This document shows, piece after piece, positions 18,108 through 27,449 of a DNA stretch of 42,712 bases (within the stretch, counting starts at the first letter, position 1; every line of letters begins with the position of its first letter). Location: the NCBI GenBank assembly GCA_964475415.1, contig CAYYWZ010000030.1, positions 1 to 42,712 of the forward strand, read 5' to 3'. The position numbers and the translations under genes are program-made. Source of the stretch: CALCMJ01 sp964475415. GTDB lineage: Bacteria > Bacteroidota > Bacteroidia > Chitinophagales > Saprospiraceae. Under the pieces are notes generated by a model. That model ran no database searches, was not told the DNA's origin, and saw nothing but the letters and a program-made list of their open reading frames with translations.

Positions 18108-20435
18108 ATGAAAAAATATACATGGATAATATTACTGATAATAATCGGTAGTTTTTCTCTCACTAGTCAGAGCAATATTCCGATAGGAGCCTGGAAGTCA
18201 TATCTTCCTTATAAGGATGGAAGATTAGTAACACAGTCGGATGACAAGATTATCTACGCCACTAATTTCTCTGTAATGACTATCGGGAAAGAAGATTTTC
18301 TCATAGAAACCTTAAGCAAAGTTGACGGGTTCAATGATATATCTGTATCACAGATGGCCTATAATGATAATCTAGATCAGCTCGTTTTATCCTACGACAA
18401 TAACAACATTGACATAGTAGAAGAAGATGAAGTAATCAATGTTCCCGACATTAAACAAAACACAAACATACAGGGTGACACTAGGATTAATGATATCTAT
18501 ATAAGCCTTAATGATAAAGCTTATTTCTCTGCTGGTTTTGGGATAGTAGAGTATGATCTTTCTAGGCTAGAGTTTGGATTTACAACTTTCACCGAACTAG
18601 TCGTTACAGAAAGTACGATACTAAATGATAAGCTATATATCGCAACTGAAGACGGAGCTTACTATATAGAATTGTCAGCAAATATCAACCAAGGGGATTT
18701 TAATAAGTGGGAAATTATAGGTTCTGATAATGGCCTTCCAGATGTTTACGATGCCGCTGCAATAGCTACAAAGAATAACAGCATCTATCTTGCTACTGAT
18801 GATGCGCTATATAGATCCGATAGTGACGGCTTACAGTTTACTAAAATTGCTGATAATAATTTTACAGATTTTACTACAGCTTTCCTATCTGAAGAAACTA
18901 CTGATTTAGCTTGGGGATTTAATAATGGACAAACTTTCCGATCTAAAATTAGATACTTCAAAGAAGATGATAGCTCTTTTGAAAATACAAACTATTGTGG
19001 TCTAGTAACGAATTTTGTAATAGAAGATCAGAATGGATTGTATTGGTATGCAGATGAGGCACCAGATTTTAGATACTCAGAATCTGTAACGGCGGATTGC
19101 AAATTTATTACTGTCAATGGTCCAAATTCTAATAAAGTCAGCGATATGGATATCAGGGACAACAGCATATATGTAGCCAGTGGAGGAGTTTCAGAAACCT
19201 TTGGATATCTTTTTGGAAGGGATGGATTCTATATATTAGAGGATGGGCAATGGGATAATGTAAATAGAAACACCTTTCCTGAATTAGAAGAAAAGGGCAT
19301 ACAAATGTTAAACCAGATCGAAGCACATCCTAGCAATGATAAAATATATATCGGCTCTTATTATGCGGGAATTGTAGAGTATGATCCAGAAACAAAAGAG
19401 GCAGTTTTTACGGATAAGGATAACTCTTGTCTTGATGGCACGGTGGGTGATGAACAGCGAACAAGAATCACGGGTCTTGCTTTCGATAGTGATGAGAACT
19501 TGTGGGTTTCTAATTTTGATGCACTTAATCCTTTGGTTGTTTTTGATCCAGAGGGAACATGCTATAATTTTGCTGTAAGTTCTGCTAACAGAGTTACCGA
19601 TATTGCTATCGACGATAATGATTACAAGTGGGTAATTGTCGATGGAAATAATGGTGGTGTATATGTTCTAGATTCAGGAGAAGATCTAGCATCACCTATG
19701 GATGATAGACGTTTCTTTTTCAATATTAATAATTCAGTTCTAGCTACTAATGCTGTCAACTGTGCTAAGGTAGATCTCAATGGTGACGTATGGATAGGAT
19801 CTGGTGAAGGTCCTGTAGTCTTTGAGTGTGGATCTTCTATATTCGATGGTTCTTGCCAAGGTTCGAGAAGGTCCGTATTAGAAGATAGTATAAGAGCCTT
19901 TCTGCTAGAGACAGAAGACATACGAGCGATAGAGGTAGATGGCGCTAACAGAAAATGGTTTGGAACTAGAAACGGTGTTTTCGTGCAATCACCAGACGGA
20001 GAAACTCAGATTCATAATTTCACAACAACTAACAGTCCACTTCCAGATAATACAATCACAGCGCTCAGATTCAATGATGAGACCGGAGAAATGTTTATCG
20101 CTACGAACAATGGGATCATTTCTTATAGAACTGAAACCTTAGGAGCCAAACGAACACATGCTAACCAAGTATATAGTTTTCCTAATCCTGTACGACCAGA
20201 TTATGAGGGTCCTATAGCCATAAAAGGTCTTGCCCAAAATGCCAATGTCAAGATCACTGATATAAACGGTAGACTTGTATACGAGACAGATGCTCTAGGG
20301 GGACAAGCTATATGGGATGGCAGGGACTATAACGGTAGAAAAGCATCTACTGGAGTGTACCTAGTATTCAGTGCAACTAGTGATTCCTTTTTCGATCCCG
20401 ATAGCTTTGTTACTAAAATTATGTTAGTGGAATAG
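18108..20435 (+). CDS. porZ: Type IX secretion system anionic-LPS delivery component PorZ
   Basis: 775 aa from the ATG at 18108; a TTG three codons earlier is also in frame, but the ATG gives the cleaner signal peptide (MKKYTWIILLIIIGSFSLTSQS). The mature start IPIGAWKSYLPYKDG is the hallmark of PorZ. The body contains many short repeats of the type IYLATDDALY and KWFGTRNGVF, consistent with the two seven-bladed beta-propellers known for PorZ. A C-terminal T9SS sorting domain follows (VYSFPNPVRPDYEG at about 686, GVYLV near the end). PorZ is part of the cell-surface sortase complex that attaches cargo to A-LPS. It is co-oriented with dnaN-nadD and overlaps the convergent bshA by 17 bp. Confident. 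Confidence 0.88.
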   Translation: MKKYTWIILLIIIGSFSLTSQSNIPIGAWKSYLPYKDGRLVTQSDDKIIYATNFSVMTIGKEDFLIETLSKVDGFNDISVSQMAYNDNLDQLVLSYDNNNIDIVEEDEVINVPDIKQNTNIQGDTRINDIYISLNDKAYFSAGFGIVEYDLSRLEFGFTTFTELVVTESTILNDKLYIATEDGAYYIELSANINQGDFNKWEIIGSDNGLPDVYDAAAIATKNNSIYLATDDALYRSDSDGLQFTKIADNNFTDFTTAFLSEETTDLAWGFNNGQTFRSKIRYFKEDDSSFENTNYCGLVTNFVIEDQNGLYWYADEAPDFRYSESVTADCKFITVNGPNSNKVSDMDIRDNSIYVASGGVSETFGYLFGRDGFYILEDGQWDNVNRNTFPELEEKGIQMLNQIEAHPSNDKIYIGSYYAGIVEYDPETKEAVFTDKDNSCLDGTVGDEQRTRITGLAFDSDENLWVSNFDALNPLVVFDPEGTCYNFAVSSANRVTDIAIDDNDYKWVIVDGNNGGVYVLDSGEDLASPMDDRRFFFNINNSVLATNAVNCAKVDLNGDVWIGSGEGPVVFECGSSIFDGSCQGSRRSVLEDSIRAFLLETEDIRAIEVDGANRKWFGTRNGVFVQSPDGETQIHNFTTTNSPLPDNTITALRFNDETGEMFIATNNGIISYRTETLGAKRTHANQVYSFPNPVRPDYEGPIAIKGLAQNANVKITDINGRLVYETDALGGQAIWDGRDYNGRKASTGVYLVFSATSDSFFDPDSFVTKIMLVE

Positions 20436-21573
20436 TCTCCTTAGATTTTACTTTAGCAATAGTAGCCTTATAGAGATCTTCGTATTCTGTAACAACTGCA
20501 GAACGCTCAAACTCTTGTGCTCTCAAGTAAGCATTCTTTTTATACGTTTTAAGTACCTCCTCATCACTAAGTATTTCTATAGCTTTTTCTGCCATACCCT
20601 CTACATCTCCCACATCAAAAAGATGTCCGGTAACCCCTTCAATATTTAATTCTGGAAGTCCTCCGATATTCGAAGAAATTACAGGGAGTTCGCAAGCCAT
20701 TGCTTCTAGAGCTGCCAGTCCAAAACTTTCATTTGCTGATGGCAGTATAAACAAGTCGCCTATAGCCAAAATCTCCTCTACAGCATCTTGCTTTCCTAGG
20801 AATCTAATCTCACTACATAGACCTATTTGTCTACATAATTGTTCTAGTTTAGGTCTCTCAGGGCCATCTCCTATCAGAAGGAGCTTAGCCTTCACTCTAG
20901 GATAGATTTTTTCAAAAACCCTAATGACATCGCCTACTCTCTTAACTTTTCTGAAATTAGAAGTGTGGACGATAATTGTCTCACCATCAGGAGCAATAGC
21001 CTTTCTAAAATGGTCCTTGTCACTCTTTTTAAATCTTTCTAGGTCTATAAAATTATAGATAACCTGAATCTCATTTTCTATATTGAACTTACTATGTGTA
21101 TCTCTTTTTAACGCTGCTGACACCGCGGTAACAGCATCAGACTTATTGATACTAAATTCTACAACAGGGGAAAAGGCTTTGTTATCACCAACGAGCGTGA
21201 TATCTGTTCCGTGCAAAGTTGTAACTACTGGAAGATCTATACCCATACCTGCTAATATTTGTTTAGCCATAAATGCAACAGCAGCATGGGGAATAGCGTA
21301 ATGTACATGCAGTACATCTAGGTTTTCATATTTTACTACATCAACTAGTTTACTTGCTAGCTCAGATTCATACGGTGTATACTCGAATAGTGGGTAATCT
21401 AAGGTATTGACCTCATGAAAAGTGATATTTTCATAAAAAGCATATAATCTTGCAGGTCGTTTATAAGTGATAAAATGAACTTCATGACCCTTAGAAGCTA
21501 GGCCTATACCCAACTCTGTCGCCAATACTCCACTCCCTCCAAATGTGGGATAACATACAATTCCTATTCTCAT
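20419..21573 (-). CDS. bshA: N-acetyl-alpha-D-glucosaminyl L-malate synthase BshA
   Basis: 384 aa GT4-family glycosyltransferase that makes the first bacillithiol intermediate from UDP-GlcNAc and L-malate. The N-terminal block MRIGIVCYPTFGGSGVLATELG (start at 1) and HVHYAIPHAAVAFMA near 89-103 are diagnostic of BshA rather than generic GT4 enzymes. The donor-site EX7E motif is E282-SFGLAAL-E290. The 3' end overlaps the convergent porZ by 17 bp. The start faces the divergent MerR-type regulator gene across 119 bp. bshB and bshC are not in the window. Confident. Confidence 0.93.
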   Translation of the reverse strand: MRIGIVCYPTFGGSGVLATELGIGLASKGHEVHFITYKRPARLYAFYENITFHEVNTLDYPLFEYTPYESELASKLVDVVKYENLDVLHVHYAIPHAAVAFMAKQILAGMGIDLPVVTTLHGTDITLVGDNKAFSPVVEFSINKSDAVTAVSAALKRDTHSKFNIENEIQVIYNFIDLERFKKSDKDHFRKAIAPDGETIIVHTSNFRKVKRVGDVIRVFEKIYPRVKAKLLLIGDGPERPKLEQLCRQIGLCSEIRFLGKQDAVEEILAIGDLFILPSANESFGLAALEAMACELPVISSNIGGLPELNIEGVTGHLFDVGDVEGMAEKAIEILSDEEVLKTYKKNAYLRAQEFERSAVVTEYEDLYKATIAKVKSKETIPLT

Positions 21574-21692
21574 TACCGAGTATTTTTAGTCTAAAACGCT
21601 ATTTTTTAACTATGAATTATAAATAATATAAACTTTTATAAGACTACATTGTTTAAGATTACTGTACATTATAAAGATTTATATAATTAACA

Positions 21693-22595
21693 ATGGTTGT
21701 TTACTCTATCAATGATCTTGAAAAACTCTCCGGAGTAAAAGCACATACGATTAGAGTATGGGAAAAACGCTATGGTTTACTCAACCCACAAAGGACAAAG
21801 ACAAATATAAGGTACTACCAAGACTCAGATCTTCAAACACTGCTAAATGTCGCTTTCCTGAACAAAAAAGGTCTGAAAATTTCCAAAATATGTCAATTTG
21901 AGAAAGATGAAATAAAAAGGAAAATAGCCGAATTAACAGATGTACACCAAGATTTTGAAGATCAGTTAGATGTTCTCATGCTTGCGATGTTTGAATTTGA
22001 CGAATACAATTTCAACAAAATATTAGATCATAAGATTAGCCAAACGGGTTTCCAACGTACAATGATGGAAGTTATCTATCCTTTACTTGACAAACTCAGT
22101 ATGATGTGGATAGCAGGTTCTGTAAAAAATGTCCATGAATCTTTCATAAGTCAGATTATAAGAAGAAAAACCATACAAGCCATAGAAGAACTAGGTAACA
22201 AAAAGCAATATGATACCTCGAAATACATCATATACTTACCTGAAAACGAAAATCACGAACTCATACTGCTCTTTTTACAATTTCTACTAAAGAAAAATAA
22301 TTACCAAGTTCTGAATATAGGTCTAGGTATAAGCTTAACGGACTTACAGGATGCTTGTCTTGCTTATAAACCAGACTATATTTTTACGCTTATAAACGAT
22401 GATATGTCATCTGCAAGCTTGCAAGCTTATATGCAGGGGGTTCTAAACATCGATGATCATCTGCATTTTATTTTATCTGGATTTCAAGCGACTAAGCACA
22501 GAATCCAAGATAGCTATAGATGTTCAGTCATCAGCAGCCTTTCTAACGTAATAGAATTTATCCAAGAAAAAGCTGTGCTAAGCAACACAGGGTGA
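21693..22595 (+). CDS. MerR-type regulator with CarH-like cobalamin-binding architecture
   Basis: 300 aa. An N-terminal MerR winged helix (about 1-75; YSINDLEKLSGVKAHTIRVW, RYGLL) is followed by a helical bundle (about 85-175) and a Rossmann-like domain (about 176-300), the layout of the B12-dependent photoreceptor regulators CarH/LitR. Their key motifs are only partly kept: W139-x9-E149 is present, but the following histidine is S150; the ExHxxG axial-ligand motif reads E186-N-H188-E-L-I191, keeping His but losing Gly. It may thus bind cobalamin weakly or not at all. It is transcribed divergently from bshA. No carotenoid or photolyase genes are nearby. Family confident; ligand unknown. Confidence 0.85.
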   Translation: MVVYSINDLEKLSGVKAHTIRVWEKRYGLLNPQRTKTNIRYYQDSDLQTLLNVAFLNKKGLKISKICQFEKDEIKRKIAELTDVHQDFEDQLDVLMLAMFEFDEYNFNKILDHKISQTGFQRTMMEVIYPLLDKLSMMWIAGSVKNVHESFISQIIRRKTIQAIEELGNKKQYDTSKYIIYLPENENHELILLFLQFLLKKNNYQVLNIGLGISLTDLQDACLAYKPDYIFTLINDDMSSASLQAYMQGVLNIDDHLHFILSGFQATKHRIQDSYRCSVISSLSNVIEFIQEKAVLSNTG

Positions 22596-22607
22596 TACAC
22601 TTCTACT

Positions 22608-22615
22608 TATCTTTG
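22608..22615 (+). promoter_or_regulatory. Probable -7 element of the YceI gene
   Basis: TATCTTTG is an exact match to TAnnTTTG and ends 26 nt before the ATG at 22642. No clear -33 element is visible. Confidence 0.5.
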
Positions 22616-22641
22616 CAACTTTTTATAAATAATATATAAAC

Positions 22642-23304
22642 ATGAATACAATTACGAAAATCTTAATTCCTTTGTTATTTATAGGTCTGTTCGCAGCTTG
22701 TAAAAATGATAAAGCTACCACTGCTAGTGCTAAAAAAGAAGTAGCTACAGTGAGCGATAAATCTTATACAGTAGATGCTAGTGCATCTAAAGTTATGTGG
22801 TTAGGATCTAAACCTGCAGGAACTCATAATGGAACTGTAAATGTAAGTTCAGGTACAGTTACAACTAAGGATGGGAATGTATCTGGAGGTAGTTTTACTA
22901 TCGATATGAATACAATCACTTGCCTAGATTTAGAGGGTGGATCCAAGGAAGGCCTAGAAGCTCACCTTAAAGGTTCAGAGACTGGAAAGGAGGATGACTT
23001 CTTCAACGTAGCAAAATATCCTACAGCAAAATTTGATATTACTAAGGTTACGAAGTTGGAAAATAATCCTGATGCATCTCACATGATTTTTGGAAACTTA
23101 ACGATGAAAGATGTTACAAAAAATGTTGGCTTTAGAGCTAAAGTAACGAATGCGGGAGGTACGATAAACGTTGTTACTCCAGAATTTACAATTAACAGAA
23201 CGGACTGGGGAATCAAGTATGGATCTAAATCATTCTTTGACAATCTAAAGGACAAGTTTATCGATGATGAGATGAAACTAAGCGTCAATCTTGTTGCTAA
23301 GTAA
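22642..23304 (+). CDS. YceI family lipoprotein
   Basis: 220 aa. The signal peptide ends in a lipobox with C20 (LFAAC), so it should be an outer-envelope lipoprotein. The rest (about 40-220) is the YceI lipocalin-like barrel, seen in VDASASKVMWLGSKPAGTHNG, GGSFTIDMNTI, HLKGSETGKEDDFFNVAKYP and the closing FTINRTDWGIKYGS. YceI proteins bind long polyprenyl or isoprenoid-quinone-like lipids in the periplasm; the physiological role is generally unclear. It stands alone, with its own -7 element and a strong terminator 23 bp downstream. Confidence 0.93.
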   Translation: MNTITKILIPLLFIGLFAACKNDKATTASAKKEVATVSDKSYTVDASASKVMWLGSKPAGTHNGTVNVSSGTVTTKDGNVSGGSFTIDMNTITCLDLEGGSKEGLEAHLKGSETGKEDDFFNVAKYPTAKFDITKVTKLENNPDASHMIFGNLTMKDVTKNVGFRAKVTNAGGTINVVTPEFTINRTDWGIKYGSKSFFDNLKDKFIDDEMKLSVNLVAK

Positions 23305-23326
23305 TTAGTTGCCGACAAAAAAACTA

Positions 23327-23361
23327 TAAAAGCTGATCTCATAAAGAGGTCAGCTTTTTTT
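23327..23361 (+). terminator. Rho-independent terminator after the YceI gene
   Basis: Stem AAAAGCTGATCTC / GAGGTCAGCTTTT (13 bp with one G-U-type mismatch) around the loop ATAAA, followed by a run of T. It separates the YceI gene from the M28 peptidase gene. The clearest terminator in the window. Confidence 0.92.
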
Positions 23362-23451
23362 GTCTACAGTCGGCTTAGCTTAATAGTTAACTTATGCTAA
23401 AAGCATTCTATAATTAATCAACTATAATCTTACTTTGATTCAATAATAGTT

Positions 23452-23459
23452 TATTTTTG
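23452..23459 (+). promoter_or_regulatory. Probable -7 element of the M28 peptidase gene
   Basis: TATTTTTG fits TAnnTTTG and ends 20 nt upstream of the ATG at 23480. A TTTG lies at 23434-23437, but the 14-bp gap is shorter than the usual spacing to a -33 element. Confidence 0.4.
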
Positions 23460-23479
23460 ATTTATTAAATTTTAAGTTT

Positions 23480-25108
23480 ATGAAATCTTTACAGATTCTA
23501 TCTATTCTCCTTCTTATAACTATGCACTCTAATGCTCAATATATCAGTAGTGTAAATATTCCTGATACAACACAGGCCATAGTAGATGATCCGGCAGATC
23601 TTTCTGTAAAATATGCTGCAAGCATTACAGCAGCAGATATAAAATCACATCTAGATGTATTAGCATCTGATGAATTCGAAGGTAGAGAGACGGGAGAACC
23701 TGGCAATGACAAAGCATCAGTCTATATTTCGAACTATTTCGAATCCCTAGATATACAAAAGAAGGGTTCAGATAATTCCTATTTCCAGCCAGTAGCATTT
23801 ACAACAACCAAGTGGGAAAATACGGAAATGTTTATTGCTGGAAAAAGATATAAGCATCTATGGGACTACCTTGCTTTTCCATCTATGAATAATGATATTC
23901 CTTTCATAGGAGCCACGGAAATAGTCTACCTCGGTTATGGTATAGACGATCCTAACTATAATGATTATAAGGGCGCAAAGGTCAAAGATAAGGTTGTCAT
24001 GATCTATAATGGTGAGCCTATGAGCGTAGACTCTGTTTCTACCCTTACTGGCAGCAAAACAATGTCCAGCTGGACAACGGATCCTACTAAGAAACTAGAG
24101 CGTGCCTATAAGGCAGGTGCCAAGCTTGTCCTTATTATAGAAAATGATCTGAAAGCAAAACTCAATGCTAACAGAAGAATATTACTAGGAGGTCAGATGG
24201 CTCTAGGCGATCTCACTACAGAAGAAATAAATTATCCTAACCACGTATATATCTCACCAAAAACTGCTCAGCTAATCTGGGGAGATAAAGAAAAAGATAT
24301 TCTAAAAGCTAGAGATAATAGCAGAACAAAAGGGAAATCTAAATCCATAAAAATAGATCAGAATTTTGCCATAAGAATGGACAAAAACCAATCTGTTCTC
24401 AAAGGAAAAAATGTTCTAGCCTACATAGAAGGAACAGATAAAAAAGAAGAACTCATAGTTGTCTCTGCCCACTATGATCATATCGGTATGAGAGCAGATG
24501 CTGTCTATAATGGTGCAGATGATAATGCATCAGGAACAAGTTCTGTTCTAGACATAGCAGAAGCATTCCAGATGGCTAAGAATGCAGGCGAAGGACCTAG
24601 TAGATCCATCTTATGTATGCTGGTTACCGGGGAGGAAAAAGGCTTATTAGGATCTCAGTACTACTCAGAAAATCCTATATTCCCGATAGAAAATACAGTC
24701 GCTAATGTCAATGTAGATATGATAGGACGTATAGATGATAAGTACAAAGATGATCCTAATTATATCTATGTTATAGGTTCTGATAGACTGAGTACAGATC
24801 TACATAATGTCAATGCTGAAGTCAATCAAAAATACAGTCAGATCGTTCTAGATTATACCTACAATAGCGAAGAGGATCCTAATCGTTTCTATTACAGATC
24901 TGACCATTACAACTTTGCAAGAAAAGGTGTGCCAGCTATATTTTTCTTTAGTGGTGTTCATAAGGACTATCATCGAACAACTGATACGCCTGATAAAATT
25001 TTGTTTGACAAAACAGAAAAGATTGCAAGAATGATTTTCCACACAGCATGGGAACTAGCGAATAGAAAAGACAGGATAACCGTAGATGGCGAAGTGAAAA
25101 CAGATTAG
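23480..25108 (+). CDS. Secreted M28 family zinc aminopeptidase
   Basis: 542 aa. Signal peptide about 1-19 (ending MHSNAQ), so it is exported. A protease-associated-type insertion occupies about 130-285 (FIGATEIVYLGYGID, KVKDKVVMIYNGEP). The catalytic domain (about 310-535) has the co-catalytic zinc ligands in order: H331 (SAHYDHIG, with D333 as the usual partner), D347 (NGADDNASG), E385-E386 (TGEEKG), D413 (NVDMIGR) and H498 (KDYHRTTDTPDKI). All key residues are present, so it is probably active on N-terminal residues of peptides. There is no T9SS sorting domain. It is a single gene preceded by the YceI terminator and its own probable promoter. Substrate specificity cannot be read from the sequence. 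Confidence 0.92.
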   Translation: MKSLQILSILLLITMHSNAQYISSVNIPDTTQAIVDDPADLSVKYAASITAADIKSHLDVLASDEFEGRETGEPGNDKASVYISNYFESLDIQKKGSDNSYFQPVAFTTTKWENTEMFIAGKRYKHLWDYLAFPSMNNDIPFIGATEIVYLGYGIDDPNYNDYKGAKVKDKVVMIYNGEPMSVDSVSTLTGSKTMSSWTTDPTKKLERAYKAGAKLVLIIENDLKAKLNANRRILLGGQMALGDLTTEEINYPNHVYISPKTAQLIWGDKEKDILKARDNSRTKGKSKSIKIDQNFAIRMDKNQSVLKGKNVLAYIEGTDKKEELIVVSAHYDHIGMRADAVYNGADDNASGTSSVLDIAEAFQMAKNAGEGPSRSILCMLVTGEEKGLLGSQYYSENPIFPIENTVANVNVDMIGRIDDKYKDDPNYIYVIGSDRLSTDLHNVNAEVNQKYSQIVLDYTYNSEEDPNRFYYRSDHYNFARKGVPAIFFFSGVHKDYHRTTDTPDKILFDKTEKIARMIFHTAWELANRKDRITVDGEVKTD

Positions 25109-25236
25109 AAAAATTGTTATTCATCTAATATTATCTTGTTATGATATTTCATTTTATAAACTGAAATCTAATTCAGAACGAATAATACTTGACCAAAGAT
25201 ATTTATAATAGTAACTTGAGTATACAACTTACTATT

Positions 25237-26802
25237 ATGAGAAACTCTTACCTACTTTTTTCACTTGTCTTTACGCTCTTTATATTACAAAAAACTGTTG
25301 CTCAAGATCAGATATTGCAACAAAGCGATCTCGCAGAAGCGGAGTTCCATACTGCTATCAATCCGTTAGATTCCAACAATATCGTCCTAGTCACCATGCA
25401 CGGGTTTTATGATGTAACAAATTCGTACTTTTCCATATATGTCACTAAAGATTTTGGCGCTTCATGGGAGCTTAGTCCTTTTCAAGGAAAACATGCCGGT
25501 ATCCTTGGTACAGGAGATCCTGTTATTGCTTTTAACAGTGATGGAAAATTGATTCTAGCCCATCTAATTGTTACCGAAGATCAAGAAATAAAAACTATGC
25601 TATCAGAGTCTCTCGATGGTGGAATATCATGGTCAGCTGTATATACTTATCCCGATGAATTTACAGACAAGCCTTGGTTAGCGATAGATAGAACCGATAA
25701 CGAATCTACTCGTAACAATATATACCTACCTACTGTCTCAAATGATCTAATGCTTATATCTCTGAATGAATCTTACGAGGTACTATCAGATCTTAATGTG
25801 CCAGATGGAAATCATATCCCCTCTGTAACTGTATCTAACGATGGGGATATATACCTATGCAATATTAACTGGAGTGATCCGATCGATATCCACTTCCAAC
25901 AATATACAGACGGAGGTAGTACCCTAGTCCATTCAAGCTATGTTACAACGATACCTGATTATACTTTTAACGCGGATGATGTATCTACAAGGTATAATCC
26001 TGCTCCATACATTGCTGTTGATAATTCTGATGGACCTTATTCAGGAAGAATATATATTGCTTACACCGGCTCTGAAGATATAGAGGAACAATACTTTAAT
26101 ATATTTCTGACCTATTCTGATGACAAAGGTCTTACTTGGTCAGAACCCACAGTAGTACATTCTGATGACAGCGAATCTATCCAGCAGTTTTATTCTAGTA
26201 TCTATGTAAATGATAGAGGCATCTTACTCATTGACTGGTATGATCGTTCTAACTATGATAATTCTAACTTACTAACTGATTTTTTTCTAGGCGTTTCTTT
26301 CGATGGTGGAGAAAGTTTTCTAGAAACACAACTCAATTCTGAATCCATGGATTTTCTCACTGCTATAGCTGCTGGTTTCGAATTTGGTGTTGGGGATTAT
26401 CATCAACTAGTTGCTACAGATAATACAGCAGTTTCATTTTGGTCTGACGGAAGAACAAATGATGGTGACTTAAATATTTACTTTGCAAAGGTAGATCTAG
26501 TAAACCCTATATCTTCTGTAATAGAGCAAGGTATTATTAATGATGATATTAAAATCAATCCTTTATATCCACAGCCCATAACGGATAAAATAAATGTAGA
26601 TTTAGAATTAGATAAAGCCTTCGATCTGCAATATCAGATTATAAATCTAAATGGTCAACTCGTTCTCCAGGGTCCAAGCAAAAAGTATCAAATAGGCAGT
26701 CACACTATACAGATTCCTCTAGATCTTTCGTCAGGTTTTTACCTACTTAGAATAGAAGACAATAAGGGATTCTTTAAGAATATGAAATTTGTAATTCCGT
26801 AG
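25237..26802 (+). CDS. T9SS-secreted sialidase-fold (Asp-box repeat) protein
   Basis: 521 aa from ATG 25237; an in-frame TTG 48 bp upstream would add an unlikely pre-signal segment. Signal peptide about 1-22 (ending KTVAQ). The body carries Asp-box repeats of the S-x-D-x-G-x-x-W type: VTKDFGASW, SLDGGISWS, SDDKGLTWSEP and SFDGGESF. This indicates a six-bladed sialidase-like propeller. The arginine triad and nucleophile of true sialidases are not evident, so hydrolase activity should not be assumed. The last about 80 residues form a type A T9SS sorting domain (NPLYPQPITDKINV ... GFYLLRIEDNKGFFKNMKFVIP). The 134-aa lipoprotein follows 3 bp later, probably in one operon. Confidence 0.87.
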   Translation: MRNSYLLFSLVFTLFILQKTVAQDQILQQSDLAEAEFHTAINPLDSNNIVLVTMHGFYDVTNSYFSIYVTKDFGASWELSPFQGKHAGILGTGDPVIAFNSDGKLILAHLIVTEDQEIKTMLSESLDGGISWSAVYTYPDEFTDKPWLAIDRTDNESTRNNIYLPTVSNDLMLISLNESYEVLSDLNVPDGNHIPSVTVSNDGDIYLCNINWSDPIDIHFQQYTDGGSTLVHSSYVTTIPDYTFNADDVSTRYNPAPYIAVDNSDGPYSGRIYIAYTGSEDIEEQYFNIFLTYSDDKGLTWSEPTVVHSDDSESIQQFYSSIYVNDRGILLIDWYDRSNYDNSNLLTDFFLGVSFDGGESFLETQLNSESMDFLTAIAAGFEFGVGDYHQLVATDNTAVSFWSDGRTNDGDLNIYFAKVDLVNPISSVIEQGIINDDIKINPLYPQPITDKINVDLELDKAFDLQYQIINLNGQLVLQGPSKKYQIGSHTIQIPLDLSSGFYLLRIEDNKGFFKNMKFVIP

Positions 26803-26805
26803 CAT

Positions 26806-27210
26806 ATGAGAGTAGTATCTTTTCTTTTAGTATTGTCTATCTATGCCTGCCGCACAAATAAAGAAATATCTTCTCCCTCTTATTCTGTAGAGCTACAAAA
26901 ACTGGCTACTGAAAAATATGGTGATCGCTATAAATTATATCCAAACGACACTGACGAATATACACTTGTCAAAAAGAAAACAAAACGCTTTTCAGAAATG
27001 GGTTTTGATATAAACTATTTTGTCTTTAGTCATACGGATAAGATCATTCTTGTAGAGGACGAGCTTCGTTCTGGAAATGTAGAATGGATTTCTGATTATG
27101 CCATAAAAGTAGTCAATAGAAAAATAGATCCTGACAATCAGGGGAAGAGAAACAAAGAAGTTTACTTGTTCGATATGATCAAGAAAGAAAAAGATATTCT
27201 AACAAATTAG
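26806..27210 (+). CDS. Small putative lipoprotein of unknown function
   Basis: 134 aa. The N-terminus MRVVSFLLVLSIYACRTNK has a short hydrophobic stretch and a lipobox-like IYAC with C15, so it is probably a lipoprotein. The mature part is charged, with a central FDINYFVFSHTDKIILVEDEL stretch that looks like a small beta-rich domain. I do not recognise the family. It starts 3 bp after the T9SS-secreted Asp-box protein and likely shares its transcript. Its stop lies 20 bp from the end of a decayed T9SS fragment on the opposite strand. Confidence 0.65.
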   Translation: MRVVSFLLVLSIYACRTNKEISSPSYSVELQKLATEKYGDRYKLYPNDTDEYTLVKKKTKRFSEMGFDINYFVFSHTDKIILVEDELRSGNVEWISDYAIKVVNRKIDPDNQGKRNKEVYLFDMIKKEKDILTN

Positions 27211-27230
27211 ATTAACTAGACTTGTCAAGC

Positions 27231-27428
27231 TTATTCTACAATTAACTTATCGCTCTGCACTAAACCTTCATCATTTATAAATATTACCTGATATACACCA
27301 GGTGCGAATGTTAAAATATCAATACAATTTTCTTTCTCTGAACCTTCAATTATCTTATTACCATGTATATTATATATTTCAAAATGGTACGTATCAAAAC
27401 TACTATTTTCTATAAAAAAAAGTTTCAA
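27231..27428 (-). pseudogene. Fragment of a T9SS C-terminal sorting domain
   Basis: A 65-codon frame with no ATG (first possible start TTG). It reads as the second half of a type A T9SS sorting domain: FEIYNIHGNKIIEGSE, then FAPGVYQVIFINDEGLVQSDKLIVE, with a normal end. The usual YPNP start of the domain and all upstream cargo are missing. Best read as the remnant of a secreted-protein gene. It lies directly downstream of another broken T9SS gene on the same strand. Confidence 0.65.
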
Positions 27429-27449
27429 TTAGTCGATCAATAATACTTT

